Assembly: GCF_000758685.1 (NCBI RefSeq)
Contig: NZ_CP009286.1
Coordinates: forward strand, 340,501 to 404,500
Origin: Paenibacillus stellifer
GTDB taxonomy: Bacteria > Bacillota > Bacilli > Paenibacillales > Paenibacillaceae
Direction of reading: 5' to 3'
DNA length: 64,000 bases
In this document: one piece after another, positions 37,111 to 45,236 of the stretch
How the letters are laid out: the number at the start of each line of letters is the position of its first letter
How positions within the stretch are numbered: the first letter of the stretch is position 1
The notes under the pieces: model-generated
What the model was told of the DNA's origin: nothing
The model's database searches: none
The model's input: the letters and a program-made list of their open reading frames with translations, nothing else
Made by a program: the position numbers and the translations under genes

Positions 37111-37875
37111 ATGAGGGGACTTTCTGGAAAAACCGCGGTGGTTACGGGGGGATCCAATGGCATCGGTTATTGCATTGCTCAACGCCTTAGCGAGGAAGGG
37201 TGCAATGTTATTATTATGGATATCGATGAACACGGATTGGATTCTGCTCAAAGATTAGAGCTTGAAACGGGAAATAGAGTTCGATTCATTAAGGTGAATA
37301 TAGCAAATGAAGAATCGATTATAAAGGGATTCCATTTGATCAAGGAATGGGTTGACTCTGTTCATATCCTGGTCAATAATGCAGCAATTTTTCTAAGAGG
37401 CAGCGTTGAAGCAACTTATGATGAATGGAATAAAATTCTTGACGTTAATGTCATGGGTACATCTTTTGTAAGCAAGCATTGTCTGCCTCTCATGCTGCAA
37501 AGTGGCGAGGGTTCCATTGTGAATCTTTCATCGATTAGCGGAATTATAGGCCAAGCCAACTTCGCTGTATATAATGCTTCAAAATTTGCGATCCGTGGGT
37601 TAACAAAATGTTGGGCAATTGATTTGGCAAAACATAATATAAGGGTAAATAGCGTGTGCCCGGGTTATATTGAATCGCAATCTTCCCAAAGATATATCAA
37701 TGACAATGGTTTAGATAAGTCCATCATTGACAGAAAGATTTCGCAGCTTCATATCTTGGGACGACAAGGAAGGCCGGATGAAGTAGCCAGTGCAGTTTGT
37801 TTTTTGGCTTCAACGGATGCTTCATTTATCACCGGAGAAGATTTAATGGTCGATGGTGGGTATACGGCGCGCTAA
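37111..37875 (+). CDS. Short-chain dehydrogenase/reductase
   Basis: A 254-residue classical SDR. Cofactor motif TGGSNGIG (12-19), an acidic residue after the second strand (MDIDE) favouring NAD(H), NNAA (89-92), and the catalytic Ser141-Tyr154-Lys158 set are present. The C-terminal signature [16 protein letters not shown] is complete. In this operon it would oxidise or reduce a hydroxyl or keto group of the amino-acid-like intermediate. It follows the aldolase gene by 26 bases. Confidence 0.9.
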   Translation: MRGLSGKTAVVTGGSNGIGYCIAQRLSEEGCNVIIMDIDEHGLDSAQRLELETGNRVRFIKVNIANEESIIKGFHLIKEWVDSVHILVNNAAIFLRGSVEATYDEWNKILDVNVMGTSFVSKHCLPLMLQSGEGSIVNLSSISGIIGQANFAVYNASKFAIRGLTKCWAIDLAKHNIRVNSVCPGYIESQSSQRYINDNGLDKSIIDRKISQLHILGRQGRPDEVASAVCFLASTDASFITGEDLMVDGGYTAR

Positions 37876-37916
37876 AAAGATTACGAATATTTATCTCCGG
37901 AAATGGTGTGACAATT

Positions 37917-38870
37917 ATGAAAATAGAGGCTTTTTTTCGAAGCCGGACCGGGATTGTTGTAGCTTCCGTTATTGCAACAATACTGTGGGGAAGTGCATTT
38001 CCTTTTATTAAATTAAGTTATCGCGAGCTTGGTATCCAACAAGGTGATGTGTATCAACAGATTTTATTCGCAGGGTATCGCTTTACATTAAGTGGACTGA
38101 TAATTATTTGTTTTATGAGCGTTAATCGGCAGCGAATTGCCTTAGTTCCTTCAACACTGAAGAGGATAGTCAGAGTATCCCTGGTGCAAACCTTTCTTCA
38201 ATATTTATTTATATACATAGGATTAAGTCGAAGCTCTAGTGCAGTAGGTTCTATTACATCGGGGGCAATCTCATTTTTTCAGTTAATTCTTGCTCATTTT
38301 TTATTCAAAGAGGATCAATTAAATCCCAAAAAAATGGTTGGGATTGTCTTCGGATTTATGGGATTGATCCTGTTATTTTCTAAAGGAGACCACACATTCC
38401 AATTTGGAAGCGGAGACATATTGTTATTTTGTGGCGCATTTTCTGCGTCCCTTGGCAATATATTATCCAAAGTGGAATCCCGTCATATTTCTGTATTTTA
38501 TTTAAATGCTTATCAAATGCTCCTGGGCGGGATTGCATTAATATGCATATCATCTTGGAAGATAGGCATCATTCCATTCCATTTTGAAACAAAATCTATG
38601 CTTCTCTTACTATATCTGTCGATGGTATCAGCTGTGAGCTTTATTTTGTGGAATTACTTGCTGAAATGCAATCCAGTGGGGAAAGTATCCATGTATATGT
38701 TTTTAGTCCCATTATTCGGAGTGGGATGGTCGATGCTTTTACTTCATGAGCATATACAGAAACTAATCTGGGTTTCTTTAGTACTGGTTATTTCCGGAAT
38801 TATTATAGTGAACCGCGACTTTACTGAAAAAAAGGTGAACATTTATGGAAGCAGAAGCAGAAAATATTAA
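37917..38870 (+). CDS. EamA-family (DMT) exporter
   Basis: A 317-residue membrane protein with ten predicted helices in two EamA repeats, each beginning with the family pattern (IATILWGSAFPFIKLSY; LLFCGAFSASLGNILSKV). DMT exporters such as RhtA and YdcZ-type proteins export amino acids and small metabolites. ATG 37917 is the start; its binding site is weak (GGAAATGG), so translation may depend on coupling to the SDR gene. The 3' end overlaps the MATE gene by 26 bases. Likely product export or self-protection. Confidence 0.85.
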   Translation: MKIEAFFRSRTGIVVASVIATILWGSAFPFIKLSYRELGIQQGDVYQQILFAGYRFTLSGLIIICFMSVNRQRIALVPSTLKRIVRVSLVQTFLQYLFIYIGLSRSSSAVGSITSGAISFFQLILAHFLFKEDQLNPKKMVGIVFGFMGLILLFSKGDHTFQFGSGDILLFCGAFSASLGNILSKVESRHISVFYLNAYQMLLGGIALICISSWKIGIIPFHFETKSMLLLLYLSMVSAVSFILWNYLLKCNPVGKVSMYMFLVPLFGVGWSMLLLHEHIQKLIWVSLVLVISGIIIVNRDFTEKKVNIYGSRSRKY

Positions 38871-40257
38871 GTTGCAAGAATCGACCGGATTGTTATTGAG
38901 TCAAGAAAAAGAGGGCTCGCTATTTTCATCGATCTTCAAATTAGCAATTCCAATCATATTGCAAAATTTGATAATTTCGTCGTTGGGATTTGTTGATTTT
39001 CTGATGATAGGAGGGCAGGGCGAAGCTTCGATTGCTGCAGTAGGCTTGGCTAATCAGGTTTATTTTATCTACACTTGCATCCTATCATCGCTTTGCTCCG
39101 GTGCATCTATTTTTACAGCACAGTTTTGGGGGAAAAAGGATGTCCAACAAGTCGGAAGGATCCTTGGAATGGTACTATGCCTTTGCATTAGCATCGGGGC
39201 AATCTTCAGTATGCTATCGCTTTTTTATTCGAAAGGGTTAATCCATTTATATTCGAACGATGAGAAGGTTGTACTAAGGGGTGGAAAATTTCTATTTATT
39301 ATTGGGATCAGTTTTGTTCCAACAGCTGTAACCTTCTGCTATTCAGCCATATTGCGCAGTATTGAAGTTGTTAAAATGTCCATGTATATCAGTTTTTTTG
39401 CTTTAAGCTTGAATACCGCTCTTAATTACCTGTTTATCAATGGTCTATTTGGCGTTCCGAAATTAGGGATAACTGGTGTCGCAATTGCAACTTGCCTATC
39501 AAGATTCATAGAAATGCTTCTGTTAATCTTCATGGTTTATTTTAGGAAAACACAATTGTCATATAAGAGTTTGAACCAAGTATTTGATTTTAATTTCAGC
39601 CTTCTCAACAAATTTTTGCGAACTGCAGTTCCGCTATTAGTTGGCACATTGTCTTGGGCATTGGGAATTTCAGTATACCACATGATATACGCGAGAATTG
39701 GTACTGATTCAATCGCTGCTTATAATGTTGCAAGTACCATTGAAAATTTGGCCTTTGTGTTCTTCATAGGACTATGTGGGGCAAGCAATGTAATAATCGG
39801 CAAAAATATTGGAGCTGAAAAACCGGATGTGGCATATCATCTTGGTAAAAAAATCGTACTGATTTCATTCATCGGTTCTATCGCAGTAGGCTTACTGATT
39901 TATGTATGCTCTTCACCGGTTTTATCCCTTTATGACCTATCCGCAGCAGGATTAAGTAATGCTGTGAACATACTTATGGTTATGTCTCTACTACTGTGGC
40001 TCAAGGTAATCAATATGACTCTGATACAGGGAGTATTGTATGGGGGAGGGGATACAAGATTTACATTAATCCAGGGGATCATTTCCATGTGGCTATTCGG
40101 TATTCCCGCAGCAATAATTGGACAACAGGGATTTCATCTCCCTATTTATTGGATTATGGTTATCGCAGTATTTGGTGAAGAGATGTCTCGTTTTATTATG
40201 GGGATTACGAGATTTATTTCAAAAAAATGGATCAATAATTTAACCAATGCGGTTTAG
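38845..40257 (+). CDS. MATE-family efflux transporter
   Basis: A 470-residue multidrug and toxin extrusion protein with twelve predicted helices in two six-helix bundles, of the DinF/NorM type. Family features include FVDFLMIGGQGEASIAAVGLANQ in the first helices and the matching YNVASTIENLAFVFFIGL in the second bundle (both quoted in part). The start overlaps the upstream exporter gene. Two unrelated exporters in one small operon suggest that both an intermediate and the product leave the cell, or that the product is toxic. Confidence 0.88.
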   Translation: MEAEAENIKLQESTGLLLSQEKEGSLFSSIFKLAIPIILQNLIISSLGFVDFLMIGGQGEASIAAVGLANQVYFIYTCILSSLCSGASIFTAQFWGKKDVQQVGRILGMVLCLCISIGAIFSMLSLFYSKGLIHLYSNDEKVVLRGGKFLFIIGISFVPTAVTFCYSAILRSIEVVKMSMYISFFALSLNTALNYLFINGLFGVPKLGITGVAIATCLSRFIEMLLLIFMVYFRKTQLSYKSLNQVFDFNFSLLNKFLRTAVPLLVGTLSWALGISVYHMIYARIGTDSIAAYNVASTIENLAFVFFIGLCGASNVIIGKNIGAEKPDVAYHLGKKIVLISFIGSIAVGLLIYVCSSPVLSLYDLSAAGLSNAVNILMVMSLLLWLKVINMTLIQGVLYGGGDTRFTLIQGIISMWLFGIPAAIIGQQGFHLPIYWIMVIAVFGEEMSRFIMGITRFISKKWINNLTNAV

Positions 40258-40296
40258 CATCGTTTTTTCAAATCAAAATAAGAAGCGGGTGATCGC

Positions 40297-41406
40297 TTGA
40301 GTAAAGTAAATCAGGATTATAAACTCCCAATGGAGCCAAACAATGATATTTGGATTAACTGCATTTATAATAACTTGATCGCTATATTGAAAATTCAAAA
40401 TCAAAGCTATGGGAAGTTGTCGTATTCATTAAGCAGGAACTATTCCATATATCAATTTAAAAATAAGTTTAATGCACCTGAAGTAGAAATGAAAATTTTC
40501 GGAGAAGGTATTTTTGTACCTGAAGTACTTACTCAAATCCCTAAGATACAGGAATTGTTTGACATAGTTGAAGTGGAATATTGGAATTTCCCGAGCGTTC
40601 ATGCAGCAATAATGACGTATCTTGAAAGGGGTTATTATTTATTTGTCGATTTGGACAGATTCTATTTCCCTGGCGGCATTGAGTACAACGTTAGAAGGTT
40701 TATCCATCCCTCATTTGTTTACGGATATAACCGGGATTTAAGGAAATATTATATGATTGAAGATTGTACGAAACCAAGAGTGTTGAATTATTATGAATTG
40801 TCACATGACCAACTAGAGGTTGCGTTTGACGAGATTAGAAGAAAGGGAGAAGGACTCTATTCCAAAACGGGAATTAAAGCATTCAAATTAATCTCAACTA
40901 CAGATTATAAATATAAGATTACGAAAAGCGATGTTATTACCAATCTGGAAAATTTGTTAGCTGAAAGCCAGGATGATTCTTCAGAACTGTCCAAGTTGTA
41001 CGATTTGAATCGAATATATGGATTAAATTGCATCCGACAATTTTCATCTGCAATTACAGATATATTCCCGAGAATCTCATCTCAGAACATAGTGATCCAT
41101 TATGCACTGGCTTCTTTTCCATTGGATTTTCAAAAGAGCAATCTTATTCTTGTGGATATTCTGTTTAATGAAGGGTTGCTTTCGGAAAAAGCCTGCTTAC
41201 ATTTGCGTGAACAATACATCGCATTATCCCAGTTGTGGACACGATACAGAAATAACATTTTTTATTATATTCAAAAGAAGGAAATCAATCCTGATGAGCC
41301 TATAGATCCTTCTTATTTTCTGCCATTAAGTACTTTGTTGAATGAAATCTATCATAAAGAGACATTGGTAACCCAGTATTTTCTGGATACGCTTCAATCG
41401 TCTTAG
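40297..41406 (+). CDS. BtrH-like papain-fold protein (candidate acyltransferase or protease)
   Basis: A 369-residue protein not assigned with certainty. The N-terminal 200 residues resemble the BtrH N-terminal domain (butirosin acyltransferase, papain-like fold): Cys22 in INCIYNNL, His137 in IHPSFVYGYN and Asp156 in YYMIEDC could form a Cys-His-Asp site. In butirosin synthesis BtrH transfers an acyl chain from a carrier protein to an amine, a role that would fit this operon. The C-terminal 150 residues are helical and unassigned. It starts with TTG 40297 after AGCGGGTGATCGC and is the last gene. Confidence 0.55.
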   Translation: MSKVNQDYKLPMEPNNDIWINCIYNNLIAILKIQNQSYGKLSYSLSRNYSIYQFKNKFNAPEVEMKIFGEGIFVPEVLTQIPKIQELFDIVEVEYWNFPSVHAAIMTYLERGYYLFVDLDRFYFPGGIEYNVRRFIHPSFVYGYNRDLRKYYMIEDCTKPRVLNYYELSHDQLEVAFDEIRRKGEGLYSKTGIKAFKLISTTDYKYKITKSDVITNLENLLAESQDDSSELSKLYDLNRIYGLNCIRQFSSAITDIFPRISSQNIVIHYALASFPLDFQKSNLILVDILFNEGLLSEKACLHLREQYIALSQLWTRYRNNIFYYIQKKEINPDEPIDPSYFLPLSTLLNEIYHKETLVTQYFLDTLQSS

Positions 41407-41416
41407 CTCCGAGATC

Positions 41417-41458
41417 GCGGGTGGTGGTGCAATTCATGGAAAAGCATCCACCGCCCGC
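41417..41458 (+). terminator. Hairpin at the end of the biosynthetic operon
   Basis: GCGGGTGGTGGTGC (41417-41430) pairs with GCATCCACCGCCCGC (41444-41458) with one mismatch and one bulge. There is no T tract, so it may be a weak or factor-assisted terminator. Its GC-rich arms mark the return to host-like DNA. Confidence 0.5.
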
Positions 41459-41487
41459 AAACGACACATTTTCTTGTCATTGCCTTA

Positions 41488-41517
41488 TTGATAAAGATAC
41501 CCGTAGTGTGATACACT
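41488..41517 (+). promoter_or_regulatory. Promoter of the ROK regulator gene
   Basis: TTGATA (41488-41493), an 18-base spacer and TACACT (41512-41517). Transcription would start near 41524, inside the palindrome that follows. Confidence 0.55.
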
Positions 41518-41557
41518 CATCCCTACTTATTAAATCAGTTTAATAAGTAGGGATGAG
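41516..41557. promoter_or_regulatory. Perfect 19-bp palindrome, probable ROK operator
   Basis: CTCATCCCTACTTATTAAA (41516-41534) and its exact inverse (41539-41557) are separated by TCAG. The inner part, ACTTATTAAA-N4-TTTAATAAGT, is of the kind bound by ROK repressors. It overlaps the -10 and the start of transcription, consistent with autorepression; as RNA it would also fold into a hairpin just before the ribosome binding site. Confidence 0.7.
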
Positions 41558-41567
41558 AGGTGAATCC

Positions 41568-42602
41568 ATGCACGAAGGAACGAATAGACCCAAAGCCGTA
41601 CAAACGATGATTGTGCGAAAGATCCGAACAGCTCTGTTGAAAGCCGGCAGTTCGACCAAAGCGGAATTAAGTCGGCAATTAGGGATAAGCTTCCCGACGG
41701 TCGGAAAGTTTCTGTCCCTCATGGAAAAAGAAGGAGAGATCTTTCAGGCCGGTCTGGATGAATCCAGCGGAGGCCGCAGGGCGTTAAGGTATGCCTACAA
41801 TCCGGAGCATATGCTGGGATTGGCCCTGTTTCTGGAAAGAACGGAAACGGGATACATGGTTGTTAACAGCTTGGGCGAAGTGAAAGATCGGGGGAACACT
41901 CCAGGTGTCCTGAATGCCGGGATAGAGAGCCTTGACCTGCAGATTCAAAGCTTTCTGGACCGGTACCCCCGGATCGGGGTGATCTCCATCGGCATTCCCG
42001 GAGCGGTCGATGGCACCGGCAAAATCATCCATATCCCCGATTATCCGCAATTCCACTACTTTGACCTCAAACAATACTGTGAATCGCGTTACTCCATCCC
42101 GGCCGTAGTGGAGAACGATATGAATGCGGCTGTGCTCGGTTACCACAAAAGTCGGGAGCATCAGCCTCACCAGTCTCTGGTGTATCTTTATTTCGGGCAG
42201 AACGGACCCGGGGCAGGGATCATGATCAATGGGGATGTCGTCCGGGGAAAAAGCTTTTTCACCGGCGAGATTTCATTCGTTCCCCAGAATAATGGCCTGA
42301 ACTTTGGACAGTCGATGAAAGAGCAGGTGACGAGGGCAGACGGCGGCAGCGGCAGCCTTGATCCGGTGAGCCGGCTGGTTGCGTCGTTTGCCGCCATTTT
42401 GAACCCTCATGCGGTGATCTTCTGCAAAGACGAAGTGAGCGGGGCGATGCTGCAGGAAATCGCTTCGGGCAGCTCGGCGTATATTCCGCCGGAACATCTG
42501 CCTCTGCTTACCGTCAGCGACTGGAAGGAGGACTATCTGTACGGGCTTCAAAGTCTGGGACTTGATCTGATGATCCGGCAACCAGGCGGTTTTGCAGAAT
42601 GA
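41568..42602 (+). CDS. ROK-family transcriptional regulator
   Basis: A 344-residue repressor-type ROK protein. An N-terminal winged helix-turn-helix (about 15-75; TKAELSRQLGISFPTVGKFL) is followed by the ROK fold, with IGVISIGIPGAVDGTGKI and VENDMNAAVLGY. The zinc-binding Cys-x-Cys motif of glucokinase-like ROK proteins is not seen (GEISFVPQNNG replaces it), so it is divergent and probably not a kinase. ATG 41568 follows GAGAGG; ATG 41553 lies inside the palindrome. It probably controls itself and the MFS permease gene downstream. Confidence 0.88.
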   Translation: MHEGTNRPKAVQTMIVRKIRTALLKAGSSTKAELSRQLGISFPTVGKFLSLMEKEGEIFQAGLDESSGGRRALRYAYNPEHMLGLALFLERTETGYMVVNSLGEVKDRGNTPGVLNAGIESLDLQIQSFLDRYPRIGVISIGIPGAVDGTGKIIHIPDYPQFHYFDLKQYCESRYSIPAVVENDMNAAVLGYHKSREHQPHQSLVYLYFGQNGPGAGIMINGDVVRGKSFFTGEISFVPQNNGLNFGQSMKEQVTRADGGSGSLDPVSRLVASFAAILNPHAVIFCKDEVSGAMLQEIASGSSAYIPPEHLPLLTVSDWKEDYLYGLQSLGLDLMIRQPGGFAE

Positions 42603-42628
42603 GATTGTGTCGGACAGGAGAATGATCA

Positions 42629-43870
42629 ATGGCTACTTTCTTTTTAATTATTATTTATTTGGCTTTTATCAGCCTGGGGCTGCCGGATTCTCTGTTGGGC
42701 GCGTCCTGGCCGGTTATGCAAAAGGATCTTGGAGCGCCGCTCGATATGGCAGGCTGGCTGTTCATGCTCATCGCGGCGGGCACGATTCTTTCCAGTCTCG
42801 CAAGCGGACGCGTCATCTCACGGTTCGGAACGGGCAAGGTGACGCTCGTAAGCTGCCTCATGACCGCCGCCGCCCTGTTGGGCTACGCGGAATCGGCGTC
42901 GGTCATCTGGATGGTGCTGTTCGCCATCCCGCTCGGTCTTGGGGCAGGCTCCGTGGATGCGGGCCTCAATAATTATGTGGCGGCGCATTACAAGGCCCAC
43001 CATATGAGCTGGCTGCACTGCTTCTGGGGCGTCGGGGCGACCCTTGGCCCTATTATTATGGCCCGTTTCATTGACGGGAGCGGCTCCTGGAGGGACGGCT
43101 ATCTGACGATCTCCGCCATCCAGTTCGGGCTGGTGCTGATTCTATTCTTCTCACTGCCTCTTTGGAATAAGGTTGCGGGAATTCGAACGGCCGCTAACGG
43201 TATGGAGGAAGAAGGGGCGTCCAATGGGCCGGCGGAAAATGCGGCTGGCGCTTCTGCTTCTGCCAAGCCGCTCCGCATTCGGGGCGTGAAGCAGGGGCTG
43301 CTGTCCTTTCTGCTGTACTGCGGCGTGGAAGCGACGCTGGGTCTGTGGGGAAGCAGCTATCTGGTTCATGTCAAAGGAGCATCGGCCGTATTCGCGGCGC
43401 AGGGCGTATCGCTCTACTATGCAGGCATTACGGCCGGGCGGTTCATCACCGGCTTCATTACCTTCCGGGTGAGCAACCGGCTGCTCATTCGCGCGGGACA
43501 GATTACCGCACTCGCCGGAGTTGTGCTGCTGTGTCTGCCTCTGCCCGGCGGCTACGCGGTTGCGGGCTTCATGATTGTGGGGCTGGGGCTTGCGCCGATT
43601 TATCCCTGCATGCTGCACGAGACGCCGGTACGCTTCGGAAGAGAGAACTCGCAGACCATCATGGGCTACCAGATGGCTGTGGCGTATGTGGGAAGCACCT
43701 TGCTGCCGCCGCTGCTCGGCTTCCTGGCTTCCTTCTCGTCGATTGGCATTTTCCCGGTGTATCTGGGATTGATGGCAGCAGCGATGCTTCTGTTCTCGGA
43801 GAGGCTGAACCGTGTCATGGAGCTGCGGACCGGCGGAGGAGAAATCGGCGGGCAGAGCAAGGTTCATTAA
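42629..43870 (+). CDS. MFS transporter, FucP/YfkF-like sugar permease
   Basis: A 413-residue carrier with twelve predicted helices. The N-terminus (AFISLGLPDSLLGASWPVM) and GLGAGSVDAGLNNYV, SWLHCFWGVGATLGP are typical of the fucose/glucose permease group. A hydrophilic Glu/Ala-rich loop (about 190-215) separates the two halves. AGGAGAATGATCA precedes the ATG. It lies 26 bases after the ROK gene and is likely under its control. The substrate is probably a sugar or glycoside. Confidence 0.85.
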   Translation: MATFFLIIIYLAFISLGLPDSLLGASWPVMQKDLGAPLDMAGWLFMLIAAGTILSSLASGRVISRFGTGKVTLVSCLMTAAALLGYAESASVIWMVLFAIPLGLGAGSVDAGLNNYVAAHYKAHHMSWLHCFWGVGATLGPIIMARFIDGSGSWRDGYLTISAIQFGLVLILFFSLPLWNKVAGIRTAANGMEEEGASNGPAENAAGASASAKPLRIRGVKQGLLSFLLYCGVEATLGLWGSSYLVHVKGASAVFAAQGVSLYYAGITAGRFITGFITFRVSNRLLIRAGQITALAGVVLLCLPLPGGYAVAGFMIVGLGLAPIYPCMLHETPVRFGRENSQTIMGYQMAVAYVGSTLLPPLLGFLASFSSIGIFPVYLGLMAAAMLLFSERLNRVMELRTGGGEIGGQSKVH

Positions 43871-44021
43871 TCCGCCGGTTATATCCGGTTAATCTCAACA
43901 TCCGAACCTGGTTAAGCGGGGAGCTTGGCCGGGTTCTTCTCTTTCCCGGTACAAGCTTGGCGCCCAATAAGGGCCGGCTGGAAGCTGACTGGTGTGAGTC
44001 TTTGGGCAGCCTGATTGTTAG

Positions 44022-44246
44022 CTCCTGTGGGGCATCCTGGAGCGGATCTGGGCTTCCGCCTTCCACATCGGCGCCGCGCTGATCATCGCCCATACTCCAC
44101 TGGCCGCGCTGCTGATGATTCCGCTGCACAGCGCGCTCAACCTTGGCGCCGTCCGGCTATCCAAGACCTCTTCCATCCCGGTGGTCAGCCTCTTCGTCGC
44201 GGCGCTTGGTCTGCTGACGCTGGCTTCGGGCCTGCTCCTCTGGTAG
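44022..44246 (+). pseudogene. C-terminal remnant of a YhfC-family intramembrane protein gene
   Basis: The frame ending at TAG 44244-44246 encodes LWGILERIWASAFHIGAAL, then a hydrophobic stretch with SALNLGAV and a final helix VVSLFVAALGLLTLASGLLL. It matches the C-terminal half of YhfC-type membrane proteins (ERxxAxxxHIGxxL). A stop lies in frame at 44019-44021, and no start or binding site is present; the N-terminal half is gone. The rest of the gap 43871-44345 holds a GC-rich hairpin (43922-43957) but no other gene. Confidence 0.6.
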
Positions 44247-44345
44247 AAGGGGCCGGGACCGATTTTGGCTTCAGGGGCAGGAGGCCCAAGCTTTTTCAGG
44301 GTGATCTTCATACGCTAACATAAATTGAAGAGTGGAGATGAAGTC

Positions 44346-45149
44346 ATGTCCCCTGCCCTGAAAGGCCCAGCCATCGATGTGCTGATTCCGGCGATCGAGA
44401 AGGATCTGGCCACCCTGCCGCATGTCGTCGATGCGGTCCGGACCTATGTGCGCCACCCGATTCGCCGCATCCTGATTGTTGCTCCCCGTAAGCCCCGGAT
44501 TATTGAGTTTTGCCGAAATAAAGGCTGCAGCTTCATCGATGAGAATACGGTTCTGCCTATCACCAAAAAGGATATTCACTACCGCTCCCGCACGTTCGAG
44601 CGCTCCGGCTGGCTGTTCCAGCAGCTGCTCAAGCTGAACGGCGACAAGCTGTGTTCAAGCGATTATTTTCTCGTAATTGACGCCGATACCGTGTTGATCG
44701 CCTCCCACCGGTTCCGCCAGGACGGGAGGACCGTGTTCTACTGCCGGAACTGGAGCCAGCCTGAATATTTCAGAACCTACCGCAAGCTGATGGGCCGAAA
44801 GGCGCCGTCTCCTTCCTCGTTCGTCACCCACTATATGCTGTTTGAATGCCGGCGTCTTGCAAGGCTGAAGCGTGAAATCGAGGCGATCCACGGCGTTCCC
44901 TGGTACACCGCCATTATCCGCAGCATGAACCGCTCGAAGCCGTTCGCTTTTTCCGAATACGAAACGTATGCCAATTACTTGTACACGACCGATCCCGGTG
45001 GAATGCTGCTCAAGAAAGCACGCAACAGAAGCCTGCACACCTCCTTCCGGAAGCTTTCGCGGTCTTCGGTGGCCGGGTATGCCCGGTCTTGCCGTTCGCT
45101 CTCTTTTCACCAGCGCAAGGCTTACAGCCGGAAGACGGGAGCGAAGTGA
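44346..45149 (+). CDS. DUF6492-like glycosyltransferase-type protein
   Basis: A 267-residue protein with a nucleotide-sugar-transferase-like pattern: the strand IDVLIPAIEKD at the N-terminus and a DADT metal-binding motif in FLVIDADTVLI (about 110-120). The C-terminal part contains WYTAIIRSM and SEYETYANYL, as in the DUF6492 family. The last 30 residues are basic. ATG 44346 follows GGAG by eight bases. The GDP-mannose pyrophosphorylase gene downstream suggests a shared role in a mannosylated surface glycan. Confidence 0.7.
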   Translation: MSPALKGPAIDVLIPAIEKDLATLPHVVDAVRTYVRHPIRRILIVAPRKPRIIEFCRNKGCSFIDENTVLPITKKDIHYRSRTFERSGWLFQQLLKLNGDKLCSSDYFLVIDADTVLIASHRFRQDGRTVFYCRNWSQPEYFRTYRKLMGRKAPSPSSFVTHYMLFECRRLARLKREIEAIHGVPWYTAIIRSMNRSKPFAFSEYETYANYLYTTDPGGMLLKKARNRSLHTSFRKLSRSSVAGYARSCRSLSFHQRKAYSRKTGAK

Positions 45150-45236
45150 GACGAATGCCGGAGCAGCGAGTAAGGGGTCTGGAAGACCGGTTCCCGGGGG
45201 AGGTCCCCGTCATACGGAATGAAGGAGTGGATGATT

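Noticed and set aside
32476..41458. Phosphonate or NRPS/PKS cluster
   Set aside because: No PEP mutase, condensation, thiolation-module or ketosynthase gene is present; the ligase and carrier protein are free-standing.
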